Origin: Pseudomonas protegens CHA0
GTDB taxonomy: Bacteria > Pseudomonadota > Gammaproteobacteria > Pseudomonadales > Pseudomonadaceae
Reading direction: 5' to 3'
Assembly: GCF_000397205.1 (NCBI RefSeq)
Contig: NC_021237.1
Coordinates: 869,001 to 933,000, forward strand
Length of the DNA stretch: 64,000 nucleotides
Shown: positions 17,700 through 26,589 of the stretch, one piece after another
Layout of the letters: each line of letters starts with the position of its first letter
Position numbering within the stretch: the first letter of the stretch is position 1
Position numbers and translations under genes: made by a program
The notes under the pieces: generated by a model
Told to the model about the DNA's origin: nothing
The model's input: only the letters and a program-made list of their open reading frames with translations
The model's database searches: none

Positions 17700-18191
17700 T
17701 CAGAGGTGATAGAAATCGAGCACCGAGTTGATCGTGTCGTTGAGCAGCAGCACGTGCTTGCGCTGGATCAGCCAACTGTCGCCCTGGGGCTTGAGGTCGT
17801 AGGTGGCGTGGCCGTAGAACTCCTCGGAAGTGGCCAGGCGATAGAACAGCGTGTGCCAGTTCAGGCGTACCCGCAGCAGGCCGTTGTCGCCCTCGGCAAT
17901 GCGCAGGTTGCTGACCATGTGCAGGGTGCGCGGCATAGGGATGGTCGAGGCCGCCTTGCCGGTGTGCAGGCGGAACACCCGGTCCTCCAGCCCCGAACGG
18001 TTGGCGTAGTAGATCAGCGACATCTCGCGTTTCGGGTCCCGGGTGTAGACGTGTTCCGAGTCCCACTGGGGCAGGTGGAACTCGCTGTCCACGGCAAACA
18101 GTTGCAGGTAGGCGTCCCAGTCCTGGGCATCGCAAAGCTCGGACTTGCGGTAGAAGAATTGCTCGATCTGGTACTGCAGTTGCGCATTCAT
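17700..18191 (-). CDS. antB: Anthranilate 1,2-dioxygenase small subunit
   Basis: A 163-residue beta subunit of a ring-hydroxylating dioxygenase, with the family features QIEQFFYRKSELCDAQDWDA and an NTF2-like cone fold. It is structural in the alpha3-beta3 oxygenase. The ATG at 18191 lies three bases downstream of the antA stop (GAGG upstream), and antC follows after 17 bases. Confidence 0.93.
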   Translation of the reverse strand: MNAQLQYQIEQFFYRKSELCDAQDWDAYLQLFAVDSEFHLPQWDSEHVYTRDPKREMSLIYYANRSGLEDRVFRLHTGKAASTIPMPRTLHMVSNLRIAEGDNGLLRVRLNWHTLFYRLATSEEFYGHATYDLKPQGDSWLIQRKHVLLLNDTINSVLDFYHL

Positions 18192-18193
18192 GA

Positions 18194-19582
18194 TCACACC
18201 TCACGCAGTTTCAGGGGCCGGCGCTGCAGGCCGTCGAGGAGGAATTTCTGCCAGTTCTGGTGCTGGTTGACGTACAGCCCCTCATGGGTGATCTCGGTGC
18301 CGGTCATGGCCGGCTGGATGCCCAGGTTCTGGCTGTTAGCGGTGGGCCCGCTGACCCAATGCTGGCGCCCGCGGGAGATGTCGCTCCAGCGCTCCAGGCG
18401 CCCCTGGAAGCCGCGCTGGGCCTCGCGGAACTCCACCAGGTCGTCCGGCGTGCCCATGCCCGAGACGTTGAAGAAATCCTCGAACTGGCGGATGCGGTTT
18501 TCCCGGTCGGCGTCGCTCTCGCCCTTGACCCCGATGCACTGGCTGATGATCTCGGTCTTGTTCCAGGCGATGGGGCGGATGATCCGCAACTGGGAACTGA
18601 TCTGGTCGAGGAAGAACAGGCTGGGGTAGATGTTCAGGTTGCGCAGGCGGTGCATCATCCACTCGGCCTTGGCCTGGCCGTGCTCGGCCACCAGGCGCGG
18701 CATGATGCTGGCGTAGCCGGAGCGCACCGCCGGGTTGGGCATTTCGCTGAACAGCACGCTGTGGCCGTTCTCGAAGGCGAACCAGCCATCGTCGGTGCTG
18801 GCGTCGCCGGCGCCGAGCTTGCTGTAGTCCAGGGTGGCGCTGCTGCCGGCGCCGTTGTCGGCGTTGACCTGCTGGCGGTGCTGCACCGTGGCCACGTAGT
18901 TGTAGTGCACGGTGCTGACGTGATAACCGTCCAGGCCGTTCTCGTTCTGCAGCTTCCAGTTGCCGTCGTAGGTGTAGGCGGACTTGCCCGGCAGCACCTC
19001 CAGCTCACCATCGGGGGACTGGGCGACCATCATGTCGAAGAAGATCCTGGCGTCGCCGAGGAAGTCTTCCAGGGAATTGTCGGCGGCTACGTCCAGGCTG
19101 ATGAAGACGAAGCCCTTGTAGCTCTCGATGCGGGCCTTCTTCAGGCCGCGGGTGGCCTTGTCGAAGCCCTCGTCGTATTCCCCTGGCGCCTTGACCTTCA
19201 CCAGGCGCCCGTCGCTCTTGTAGCACCAGGCATGGAAGGGGCAGGTAAAGGTGGACTGGTTGCCCTTGCCGACCCGGGTCAGGGTGGTGCCGCGGTGCTG
19301 GCAGGCGTTGACCAGGGCATTGAGCCGGCCCTCGCCGTCGCGGGTGATGATCATCGGCTGGCGCCCGGCGCGCATCGTGATGAAGTCGTGGTTGTTGGGC
19401 AGCTCGCTTTCGTGACAGGCGTAGATCCAGTTCTTCTCGAAGATCAGCTCCATCTCCAGGTCGAACAGCTCGGGTTCGGTGAACATGTCCCGGGCGATAC
19501 GGAATACCCCGTCCGCGGGACGAAAATCCAGGCAGCTGCCGATGAAGTCTTGCCACTGCTCGACGTTTCTTGCACCACTCAT
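18194..19582 (-). CDS. antA: Anthranilate 1,2-dioxygenase large subunit
   Basis: A 462-residue catalytic alpha subunit converting anthranilate to catechol, CO2 and ammonia. The Rieske [2Fe-2S] ligands are Cys94, His96, Cys114 and His117. Mononuclear iron ligands His221 and His226 lie in DGYHVSTVH. It begins the antABC operon and is divergent from antR. The protein resembles benzoate dioxygenase large subunits too, but the kyn genes and antR nearby favour anthranilate. Confidence 0.93.
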   Translation of the reverse strand: MSGARNVEQWQDFIGSCLDFRPADGVFRIARDMFTEPELFDLEMELIFEKNWIYACHESELPNNHDFITMRAGRQPMIITRDGEGRLNALVNACQHRGTTLTRVGKGNQSTFTCPFHAWCYKSDGRLVKVKAPGEYDEGFDKATRGLKKARIESYKGFVFISLDVAADNSLEDFLGDARIFFDMMVAQSPDGELEVLPGKSAYTYDGNWKLQNENGLDGYHVSTVHYNYVATVQHRQQVNADNGAGSSATLDYSKLGAGDASTDDGWFAFENGHSVLFSEMPNPAVRSGYASIMPRLVAEHGQAKAEWMMHRLRNLNIYPSLFFLDQISSQLRIIRPIAWNKTEIISQCIGVKGESDADRENRIRQFEDFFNVSGMGTPDDLVEFREAQRGFQGRLERWSDISRGRQHWVSGPTANSQNLGIQPAMTGTEITHEGLYVNQHQNWQKFLLDGLQRRPLKLREV

Positions 19583-19951
19583 GAGTCGGTACCTTTTTTA
19601 TTCAGGCCAATCGGGTGCAGTCATTAGAGAGAGGGGAGGGGGCCTGCGGCTATCCGCTTAGTCGGCCAAGGTCATCCACAAAATTGCCCGTTCCCGGCAA
19701 GGCATGGAGCAGCAGGCCCCTGGGTAGCATCTACCCAGCATCGTGCAGGCAAGCGATGGATGGCTGCCTGTTGGTGCGCTGATCGGCTACTGTGAGCGCA
19801 GCCAATGAGGGTGATGGGGCCCGGTTATCCACTTAGTCGACGATTGCTATCCACTGGGTTGGCAGCGCCGTCGGCTGGCGCAAAACTTGCCCTGTCATAC
19901 AAGACGCGCCGTCAGAGCGCGCTGAATAAAAATTGCCGTGGGTGCGCCGTG
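19583..19951. promoter_or_regulatory. antA-antR divergent control region
   Basis: A 369-base gap with no credible gene. It contains a 7-base inverted repeat TGGGTAG-cat-CTACCCA at 19721-19737, and on the minus strand TGCA followed seven bases later by GGGTA, close to the TGCA-N6-GGNTA half-sites known for XylS/BenR-type activators. Control of antABC by AntR with anthranilate is known in Pseudomonas; exact operator positions here are inferred. Confidence 0.5.
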
Positions 19952-20965
19952 ATGAATAGCAAGGCTGATGGGCAGTTTCGCGAGATTCGTATCGATCGCT
20001 TTGACCTTGAAGGGGCCAGGAACTGGATGGCGGGAATCTGTGGGCCTCACCGCCTGGAAACCGCCAACCCCGAACGCATTCGTTTCCACCACAGTGCCAA
20101 TGTGCTCAGGTCCCGTTCCACGACCCTGGGCATCATCGAATACGGCACCGATGTGGTGGTGGATATCCAGGACACCGAGCGCTTCAGCAGCTATAGCCTG
20201 AGCCTGCCGTTGTGCGGCGAGCAGGAACTGAGCAAGGACGGGCGCCTGTTGCGCTCGGACCGCGGCCAGGGGGTGATCATCGCCCCCAACGAAAGCCAGG
20301 TGCTGGCCATCTCCGGAGACTGTCGCAAGCTGCAGGTGGTGATTTCCCGGCCGGCCATGAGCGAGGCCCTGGAGGGCCTGTTGCAGCGCCCGGTGCTGGA
20401 GCCGCTGCGTTTCGAGCCCGGCATGGATGCGCTGCACGGTGCCGCCGCGGCCTGGTGGCGCATGGCGCAGCATTTCATCGGCGAACTGGCCCAGGGCAAC
20501 GAGCTCTATGAACAGCTGGCCTTCACCCGGGAAATCGAAAGCTCATTGATCAAGGGCCTGATCCTGGCCCAGCCCAACAACTACTCCAGCGAGTTGCGGG
20601 CAATGCTCGGGGTCAAGCTGCCCCACTATCTGGTACGGGCCCGCCAGCACTTGCATGAACATGCCCGCGAGACCGTGCACCTGGAAGACCTGGAGGCCGC
20701 CGCCGGCGTCTCGCGCTTCAAGCTGTTCGAGGCCTTTCGCAAGTACTTCGCCCTGTCGCCCATGGCCTACCTCAAGCGCCACCGGCTCAATGGCGTGCGC
20801 CAGGAAATTCTCGAGCACGGCTCGGCGCGCAACATCTCGGAGATTGCCCTGGGCTGGGGCTTCACCCACCTGGGGCGGTTCTCCGCCGAGTACCGCAAGC
20901 TGTTCGACGAAACCCCGAGCGTCACTGCCCAGCGTCACCCCGCGCGGCGACCGGCCGGGTTCTAG
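19952..20965 (+). CDS. antR: AraC/XylS-type activator AntR
   Basis: A 337-residue activator with an effector-binding half (AraC_binding_2-like, about residues 30-200) and a C-terminal double helix-turn-helix (VHLEDLEAAAGVSRFKLFEAF, then NISEIALGWGFTHLGRFSAEY). Length matches AntR of P. aeruginosa, which activates antABC with anthranilate. Start is the ATG at 19952; the upstream in-frame stretch overlaps the control region. Confidence 0.85.
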   Translation: MNSKADGQFREIRIDRFDLEGARNWMAGICGPHRLETANPERIRFHHSANVLRSRSTTLGIIEYGTDVVVDIQDTERFSSYSLSLPLCGEQELSKDGRLLRSDRGQGVIIAPNESQVLAISGDCRKLQVVISRPAMSEALEGLLQRPVLEPLRFEPGMDALHGAAAAWWRMAQHFIGELAQGNELYEQLAFTREIESSLIKGLILAQPNNYSSELRAMLGVKLPHYLVRARQHLHEHARETVHLEDLEAAAGVSRFKLFEAFRKYFALSPMAYLKRHRLNGVRQEILEHGSARNISEIALGWGFTHLGRFSAEYRKLFDETPSVTAQRHPARRPAGF

Positions 20966-20971
20966 GACGGC

Positions 20972-21454
20972 TTACTTGCGCTGCACCAGGTCCAGCAGGC
21001 TGTTCTGTTCCTTGATCTTCTGCAGGACGATTTCCGAGCGGATGTCGGTCACGCCCGAGGCGCGGTTCAGATGGTTGACGATGAAATCCGAGAAGTGCTT
21101 GAGGTTGCGCGCCTGGATGCGCAGCACGTAGTTGCTGGCGCCGGTGATCACGTAGGCGGCCACCACTTCCGGCCACTGCTGGACCTTGCCGATAAAGGTC
21201 TCGTGCCAGCCTTCCACGTCCTGGCGCAGGGATACGTGGACGATCGCCTCCAGCTCGATGCCCAGGCGCTCGGCATTGAGCTGGGCGCGATAGCCGCTGA
21301 TGATCCCCTCCGTTTCCAGCAGGCGCAGGCGGCGCAGGCAGGCCGAGGGCGAGAGGGCGACTTTCTCCGCCAGTTCCTGATTGCTGATACGCCCGTCCTG
21401 TTGCAGGAAGTAGAGGATGCGCAGGTCCGTGGAGTCGAGGGTCATGGTTGGCAT
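20972..21454 (-). CDS. kynR: Lrp/AsnC-family regulator KynR
   Basis: A 160-residue Lrp-type protein: N-terminal helix-turn-helix (ELAEKVALSPSACLRRLRLLE) and a C-terminal RAM ligand-binding domain (AIVHVSLR..., AYVITGASNYVLRI). It is divergent from kynU. In P. aeruginosa KynR senses kynurenine and activates the kyn genes, so the name is assigned by family and position. Either ATG at 21454 or 21445 may start it; neither has a clear Shine-Dalgarno site. It is convergent with antR, six bases apart. Confidence 0.82.
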   Translation of the reverse strand: MPTMTLDSTDLRILYFLQQDGRISNQELAEKVALSPSACLRRLRLLETEGIISGYRAQLNAERLGIELEAIVHVSLRQDVEGWHETFIGKVQQWPEVVAAYVITGASNYVLRIQARNLKHFSDFIVNHLNRASGVTDIRSEIVLQKIKEQNSLLDLVQRK

Positions 21455-21519
21455 AAATCCGCGTTTTTTATTGGAGGATTAGAATTTTATTCGAGATTAG
21501 TACGACAGCGCGCTGCACT

Positions 21520-21561
21520 TTGCACGAAAATTCTCCCGGTCTTCGTCCATTATTTCTCAAG
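21520..21561. promoter_or_regulatory. Candidate KynR site upstream of kynU
   Basis: TTGCACGAAAAT (from 21520) and TTATTTCTCAAG (21550-21561) repeat the half-sites seen before kynB (TTGCGAAATA and TTATTTCGCAAG) with similar spacing, 72 bases before kynU and about 65 before kynR. Not a perfect dyad here. Confidence 0.45.
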
Positions 21562-21632
21562 TTTTCGGTTTTCCAGGACCCCGTGCCCGGCCCCTTCCGG
21601 TGGGCATGACATTGACCAAGACAGGACTGCCA

Positions 21633-22883
21633 ATGATCGATAAAAACCACTGCCTGCGTCTCGATGAACAGGACCCCCTGGCGCCGCTGCGCCAACAGTT
21701 CAGCCTGCCCGAAGGGGTGATCTACCTCGATGGCAACTCCCTTGGTGCCCGCCCCGTGGCGGCTGCCGAGCGGGCCCGGCAGGTGATCGAGCAAGAGTGG
21801 GGCGAGGGCCTGATCCGCAGCTGGAACACGGCCGGCTGGCGTGACCTGTCCCAGCGCCTGGGGGATCGGCTGGCGCCGCTGATCGGTGCGGGTGCTGGTG
21901 AGGTGGTCATCACCGATACCACTTCCATCAACCTGTTCAAGGTCCTCAGTGCCGCCCTGCAGGTCCAGGCCGGACGTGCGCCCCAGCGGCGGGTGATCGT
22001 CTCCGAAAGCAGCAACTTTCCTACCGACCTGTACATAGTCGAAGGCCTGACGCAGCTGCTGCAGCAGGGGTACTCCCTGCGCCTGGTGGACAGCCCGGAA
22101 CAACTGCCGGCGGCCATCGACCAGGACACCGCGGTGGTGCTGCTGACCCACGTCAACTACAAGACCGGCTACATGCACGACATGCAGGCGACCACCAGGT
22201 TGATCCACGAGGCGGGCGCCCTGAGCATCTGGGACCTGGCCCACTCGGCCGGCGCGGTGCCGGTGGACCTGGGCCGCAGCGGCGCCGACTACGCCATCGG
22301 CTGCACCTACAAGTACCTCAATGGCGGCCCCGGCTCCCAGGCCTTCGCCTGGGTCGCTCCGGCGCTCTGCGACCTGGTTACCCAGCCGCTGTCCGGCTGG
22401 TTCGGCCATGCCCGGCAGTTCGACATGGCTACCCGCTACGAGCCTTCCAGCGGCATTGCCCGCTACCTGTGCGGCACCCAGCCGATTACCTCTCTGGCCA
22501 TGGTCGAATGCGGCCTGGAAGTCTTCGAACGGACCGACATGCAGAGCCTGCGGCGCAAGTCCCTGGCGCTGACCGACCTGTTCATCGAACTGGTGGAGCA
22601 GCGCTGCGTCGGTCACGAGCTGAAGCTGGTGACCCCGCGTGAGCATGCCAAGCGTGGCAGCCACGTGAGCTTCGAGCACCCCGAAGGCTACGCGGTGATC
22701 CAGGCCCTGATCGCCCGGGGCGTGATCGGCGATTACCGCGAGCCGCGGATCATGCGTTTCGGCTTCACTCCGCTGTACACCCGCTTCAGCGAGGTATGGG
22801 ACGCGGTGCAGATCCTCGGTGAAGTCCTCGACCAGAAAACCTGGGCCCAGGCGCAATTCCAGGTGCGCCACAGCGTGACCTGA
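21633..22883 (+). CDS. kynU: Kynureninase
   Basis: A 416-residue PLP enzyme splitting kynurenine to anthranilate and alanine. The PLP lysine is Lys227 in [13 protein letters not shown], and Asp201 (WDLAHSAGA) contacts the pyridine nitrogen; the 416-residue length matches Pseudomonas kynureninase. The ATG at 21633 has AGGA upstream. It supplies anthranilate for AntABC. A permease gene follows 110 bases later on the same strand. Confidence 0.95.
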   Translation: MIDKNHCLRLDEQDPLAPLRQQFSLPEGVIYLDGNSLGARPVAAAERARQVIEQEWGEGLIRSWNTAGWRDLSQRLGDRLAPLIGAGAGEVVITDTTSINLFKVLSAALQVQAGRAPQRRVIVSESSNFPTDLYIVEGLTQLLQQGYSLRLVDSPEQLPAAIDQDTAVVLLTHVNYKTGYMHDMQATTRLIHEAGALSIWDLAHSAGAVPVDLGRSGADYAIGCTYKYLNGGPGSQAFAWVAPALCDLVTQPLSGWFGHARQFDMATRYEPSSGIARYLCGTQPITSLAMVECGLEVFERTDMQSLRRKSLALTDLFIELVEQRCVGHELKLVTPREHAKRGSHVSFEHPEGYAVIQALIARGVIGDYREPRIMRFGFTPLYTRFSEVWDAVQILGEVLDQKTWAQAQFQVRHSVT

Positions 22884-22993
22884 GGCGTGTTTCACCCCCT
22901 GGTTGCCGCCCTGTGCGGCGACCAGGCCAGCGGCACAAGGACGGGCCGTCACAACGATTTATACGTGCACACAACAATAAAGAGGCACTCAAA

Positions 22994-24397
22994 GTGACCA
23001 CCTCCAACAAGGGTTTCGAAGCGATATCCAATCGCGAGCACGGCCTCAGGCGGCAGTTGACCGCCGGCCAGATGAGCATGATCGCCATCGGCGGGGCCAT
23101 TGGCACCGGGCTCTTCATGGGCAGCGCCTACGCCATCGGTTATGCCGGCCCCAGCGTGCTGCTGAGCTACGCCATCGGCGCGTTGATCACCCTGATCCTG
23201 ATGGGCTGCCTGGCGGAAATGACCGTGGCCCATTCCACCTCCGGCTCCTTCGGTGCCTACGCCGAGTTCTACGTCAGCCCGCTGGCCGGCTTCCTGGTGC
23301 GCTATGCCTACTGGGCGGCCATCGTGCTGGCGGTGGGTGCCGAAGTCACGGCCATCGCCATGTACATGAAGTACTGGTTCGCCAACGTTCCGGAGTGGGT
23401 GTGGATCATCTCCTTCTCCAGCGTGCTGGTCGTGCTCAATGGCATCAGCGTGAAGACCTTCGGCAACTTCGAATACTGGTTTTCCACCATCAAGATCGCC
23501 GCCATCGTCGGCTTCATCATCCTGGCGGTGTACGTGGTGTTCGGCTCTGGCAACCCCGACTACGGGCTGCACAACTACAGCGCTCACGGCGGCTTCTTTC
23601 CCAACGGTTTCGAAGGCATGTGGATTGCCGTGATCGTGTCGATCTTCAGCTACCTGAGCGTGGAGATGATCGCGGTGGCGGCGGGGGAGGCCAAGGACCC
23701 GCAACGCGCGGTGAAACAGGCCTTTCGCGCCACTATCGTGCGCCTGGTGGTGTTCTATCTGCTGACCCTGGCGCTGATGCTGGCCATCGTGCCCTGGGCC
23801 CAGGCCGGCAAGGCCCAGAGCCCGTTCGTCACGGTGATGCAGACCATCGGTATTCCCGGGGCCACCGGGGTGATGAATTTCGTGATCCTGATCGCCGCGC
23901 TATCGGCGATGAACAGCCAGCTCTACATCACCACACGGATGATGTTCAGCCTGTCCCGCGCCGGCTATGCGCCCAAGTCCATGGGGGCCCTGAGCAAGAA
24001 CGGGATTCCGCTCAATGCCCTGCTGCTGTCCAGCTCCGGCATCGCCCTGGCGACCCTGGTCAACGTGCTGTACCCCGAGAGTTCGTTCACCCTGATGATG
24101 GCGATCTCGATGTTCGGCGCGATCTTTACCTGGTTCATGATCTTCCTCACCCACTACTGCTTCCGCCGCTATCACCAGCGCCACGGTGAGCAGCAGTTGT
24201 CGTTCCGCATGCGCCTGTTTCCCTATAGCACCCTGCTGGGGCTGGTGCTGATGGGGGCGGTGATGATCACCACCTTCTTCACCGAGGCGTTCAAGATGAC
24301 CCTGGTGTTCGGGGTGCCGTTCCTGCTGTTGCTGACCCTGGTCTATTACCTGTGCTTTCGTAAGCCGCGGGTGGTCGCCGGCTTGTCGGAGGTCTGA
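22994..24397 (+). CDS. APC-family amino-acid permease next to kynU
   Basis: A 467-residue transporter of the amino-acid permease (AAT/GABA permease-like) group: MSMIAIGGAIGTGLFMGSA, LAEMTVAHSTSGSFGAYAEF, NYSAHGGFFPNG, SYLSVEMIAVAAGEAKDP. About 12 helices. The start is GTG at 22994 with AAAGAGG upstream. Position behind kynU suggests tryptophan or kynurenine uptake, but the motifs alone do not fix the substrate. Confidence 0.82.
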   Translation: MTTSNKGFEAISNREHGLRRQLTAGQMSMIAIGGAIGTGLFMGSAYAIGYAGPSVLLSYAIGALITLILMGCLAEMTVAHSTSGSFGAYAEFYVSPLAGFLVRYAYWAAIVLAVGAEVTAIAMYMKYWFANVPEWVWIISFSSVLVVLNGISVKTFGNFEYWFSTIKIAAIVGFIILAVYVVFGSGNPDYGLHNYSAHGGFFPNGFEGMWIAVIVSIFSYLSVEMIAVAAGEAKDPQRAVKQAFRATIVRLVVFYLLTLALMLAIVPWAQAGKAQSPFVTVMQTIGIPGATGVMNFVILIAALSAMNSQLYITTRMMFSLSRAGYAPKSMGALSKNGIPLNALLLSSSGIALATLVNVLYPESSFTLMMAISMFGAIFTWFMIFLTHYCFRRYHQRHGEQQLSFRMRLFPYSTLLGLVLMGAVMITTFFTEAFKMTLVFGVPFLLLLTLVYYLCFRKPRVVAGLSEV

Positions 24398-24418
24398 AGC
24401 AAGGCCGCCCGGGCGGTC

Positions 24419-24790
24419 CTAGCGGCTGCCCAGGGGGCATTCCTCTCGCGCCTGTTGCAGGCTGGTCTCGAACAGCTCGAGCCGGCTCTGCAACTGCTGC
24501 AAATCCTCGATCTGCTGTTGCAGCTCGCGCTTTTTCTGCGCCAGGGCCGCCTGGGCCCGGTCCCAGGGGAAGGCTTGCCCCTGGTGGGTGGCGAACACCT
24601 GCTGCAGTTCCTTGAGCTTGAAGCCCAACTGCTGGGCGCACTTGATGAATATCAGTTGCTCGACGCTCTGCGCGTCATACAGGCGGTAGCGGCCCTGGCG
24701 CGCCGGCTCGGGCAAGAGGCCGATGGCTTCGTAATGGCGGATGCTCTTGATCGTGGTTCCGGACAGTTGCGCGGCTTGGCCGATGTACAT
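24419..24790 (-). CDS. MerR-family regulator
   Basis: A 123-residue MerR-type activator: winged helix (MYIGQAAQLSGTTIKSIRHY, GRYRLYDAQSVEQL) and a long coiled dimerisation helix (about residues 75-118, Gln/Leu rich). No metal-binding cysteine cluster is visible (one late Cys), so it is more like drug or redox sensors than metal sensors. It lies 71 bases downstream of, and in the same direction as, the quinone-reductase-like gene. Confidence 0.85.
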   Translation of the reverse strand: MYIGQAAQLSGTTIKSIRHYEAIGLLPEPARQGRYRLYDAQSVEQLIFIKCAQQLGFKLKELQQVFATHQGQAFPWDRAQAALAQKKRELQQQIEDLQQLQSRLELFETSLQQAREECPLGSR

Positions 24791-24861
24791 GCAGGTTCCT
24801 TTTCACTTCCGGATTCCAGGGCCAGCCAATGGGCGCTGGTGTCGCGCATTATCGGGCAGAT

Positions 24862-25437
24862 TCACTGCCTGGCAAGGTGCTCCACTTGCAGCAGCCAGTC
24901 GGCCCGGCGTTCCTGGCTGGCGTCCAGCACCGGGCCGAAGGTCAGGGTGCGCAAGGGCTTGATGCCGCAGAAGGCCAGGGTGGTGCGGCGCATCTGCTGC
25001 AAGCCGGGCATGCGGTAGAACCAGCGGAAGTACCAGGGCGGTGTATCCATGGTCACCAGCAGGTGGGCGCTGCGGCCCTTTAGCAGTTGCTCCGGAAAGG
25101 CTTTGCCGGGGCGGTACTTGAAGGCGAAGCCCGGCAGCAGCACGCGATCGAGAAAGCCCTTCATCAGCGCCGGAATGCCGCCCCACCAGATGGGGAAGAC
25201 CCAGGTCAGGTGTTCGGCCCAGAGGATGTCGGCCTGGGCCTGCTGCAGGTCTTCTTCCAGGGGCTGGATCTGGCGATAACCTTCGCGCAGCACCGGGTCG
25301 AAATGCAGGTCGCCGAGCCTGAGCTGGCGCACTTCATGGCCGGCTTCCTGCGCCGCCTTCACGTAGCGCTCGCTCAATGCCGCGCACAGGCTGTGGCGCG
25401 AAGGGTGGCCGAGAATCACCAGGATGCGTTTGCTCAT
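24862..25437 (-). CDS. NAD(P)H:quinone oxidoreductase-like flavodoxin-fold protein
   Basis: A 191-residue flavoprotein of the NQO1/KefF-like family: RILVILGHPSRHSLCAAL at the FMN/FAD phosphate loop, FPIWWGGIPALMKGFLDRVL, and FKYRPGKAF. Such enzymes reduce quinones with two electrons. The ATG at 25437 gives the normal start. It is preceded by a promoter with a MerR-like long spacer and followed by merR, so a self-controlled stress operon is likely. Confidence 0.85.
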   Translation of the reverse strand: MSKRILVILGHPSRHSLCAALSERYVKAAQEAGHEVRQLRLGDLHFDPVLREGYRQIQPLEEDLQQAQADILWAEHLTWVFPIWWGGIPALMKGFLDRVLLPGFAFKYRPGKAFPEQLLKGRSAHLLVTMDTPPWYFRWFYRMPGLQQMRRTTLAFCGIKPLRTLTFGPVLDASQERRADWLLQVEHLARQ

Positions 25438-25465
25438 TGCCGTGGTCCTTGAGGAATAAACCCCA

Positions 25466-25497
25466 AGGCTAAAGTCTGCCCCTAAGGGGAGAGTCAA
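25466..25497 (-). promoter_or_regulatory. MerR-type promoter with dyad in a long spacer
   Basis: On the minus strand TTGACT (25492-25497) is followed by about 19-20 bases containing the palindrome CCCCT-T-AGGGG (25479-25489), then a weak -10 (TTAGCC/TAGCCT, 25466-25472). A palindrome in an over-long spacer is the hallmark of MerR-activated promoters. The -35 includes the TGA stop of the upstream LysR gene. Confidence 0.6.
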
Positions 25498-26375
25498 GGC
25501 TCTAGCAGCGCACGGCACAAGCCCTGGGCATACAGGGGCAGGGCGTCGAAGTCGCGGGCGCACAGCAGCAAGCGGCGGCGTGCCCAGGCCTCGTTCAAGG
25601 GGCGGCTTTGCAGAGCCAGGTGCAGGTTGCGTTGCAGGGCCGCCAGGGGCACCAGGGCCAGCCCGGCGCCGCGGGCCACCATGCGCAGCACGGCGTCGAA
25701 GCCTTCGGCGCGGATGCGCAACTGCATGCGCCGGCCAAGGTGCAGGGCCTGTTCCTCCAGGTACACCGCCAGGGCGCTGTGGCTGGCCAGGCCGACATAG
25801 TCGTGGGCCAGGCTGTCGCTGAAGCTGGGGGCCGGCAGGCTACTCAAAGGGTGGTCCGGGGGCATCACCAGCACCAGTGGGTCGTCGCGAAAGGCCCGGG
25901 TCATCAGGCCCTGGGTGTCCACCGCGTCGGAGACGATCCCCAGGTCCGCCGCGCCCTGGCGCAGGGCGTGGGTGATGCGCTGGCTGGGCAGCTCCTGCAG
26001 CTCGATATCGACATGGGGCTGGCTGTGCAGGAAGTCTGCCAGCAGCTCTGGCAGGTACTCGCTGAGTGCGGTGGTGTTGCACAACAGGCGCACCTGGCCC
26101 TTGACCCCCCTGGCGTATTCGCCAAGGTCCTGCTGCAGGTGCTCGGCGTACAGCAGCAGCGTTCGCGCGTGCTGGGCCAGGGCCTTGCCGGCGGCTGTCG
26201 GGCGGATGCCACGACGCCCGCGTTCGAGAAACTCGATGCCCAGCGAGGCCTCCATGGCGCGGATTCGAGCGCTGGCGGCGGCCAGCGACAAGTGGCTGCG
26301 AGCGGCACCGGCGGTGATGTTGCCGGCCTCCAGAATGTTCAGGTACAGGCGCAGGTCGATCAGGTCGAAGTGCAT
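25494..26375 (-). CDS. LysR-family regulator divergent from a TSUP transporter
   Basis: A 293-residue LysR protein (DLRLYLNILEAGNITAGAA, AAASARIRAMEASLG, FLERGRRGIRPTAAG). It is divergent from the TauE/SafE-family gene, the likely target, with a REPIN between them. ATG at 26375 is preferred over an upstream in-frame ATG. Its stop codon lies within the -35 of the next promoter. Confidence 0.83.
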   Translation of the reverse strand: MHFDLIDLRLYLNILEAGNITAGAARSHLSLAAASARIRAMEASLGIEFLERGRRGIRPTAAGKALAQHARTLLLYAEHLQQDLGEYARGVKGQVRLLCNTTALSEYLPELLADFLHSQPHVDIELQELPSQRITHALRQGAADLGIVSDAVDTQGLMTRAFRDDPLVLVMPPDHPLSSLPAPSFSDSLAHDYVGLASHSALAVYLEEQALHLGRRMQLRIRAEGFDAVLRMVARGAGLALVPLAALQRNLHLALQSRPLNEAWARRRLLLCARDFDALPLYAQGLCRALLEP

Positions 26376-26403
26376 GGGGCATCTCTCGGGGAGCGTCATT
26401 TTT

Positions 26404-26485
26404 GTAGGAGCCGGCTTGCCGGCGAAGAGGCCGCTGGGTTTTGCGCAAATCTCGAAATCGCTTTCGCTGGCAAGCCAGCTCCTAC
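26404..26485. repeat. REPIN (paired REP), 82 bases
   Basis: Head-to-head REP pair: GTAGGAGCCGGCTTGCCGGC at the left and GCTGGCAAGCCAGCTCCTAC at the right, with a GGTTTTGCGCAA-type core. The same 82-base design recurs at 29481. Confidence 0.85.
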
Positions 26486-26589
26486 GGCGGTACGGGCCAT
26501 AGGTTTTTGTATGTGCCTATTGCCGGGCAAGAGGCTGGCTCAGTATATGGCAGATTTTCAGCAGGGCGGGCAGGGCGCAGGATAGGCCC

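Noticed and set aside
19775..19789. TGCG-N6-GGCTA on the plus strand as a XylS-type AntR half-site
   Set aside because: It matches TGCA-N6-GGNTA except one base, but its orientation points to antR rather than antA and a single half-site is weak evidence; noted only as a possibility.
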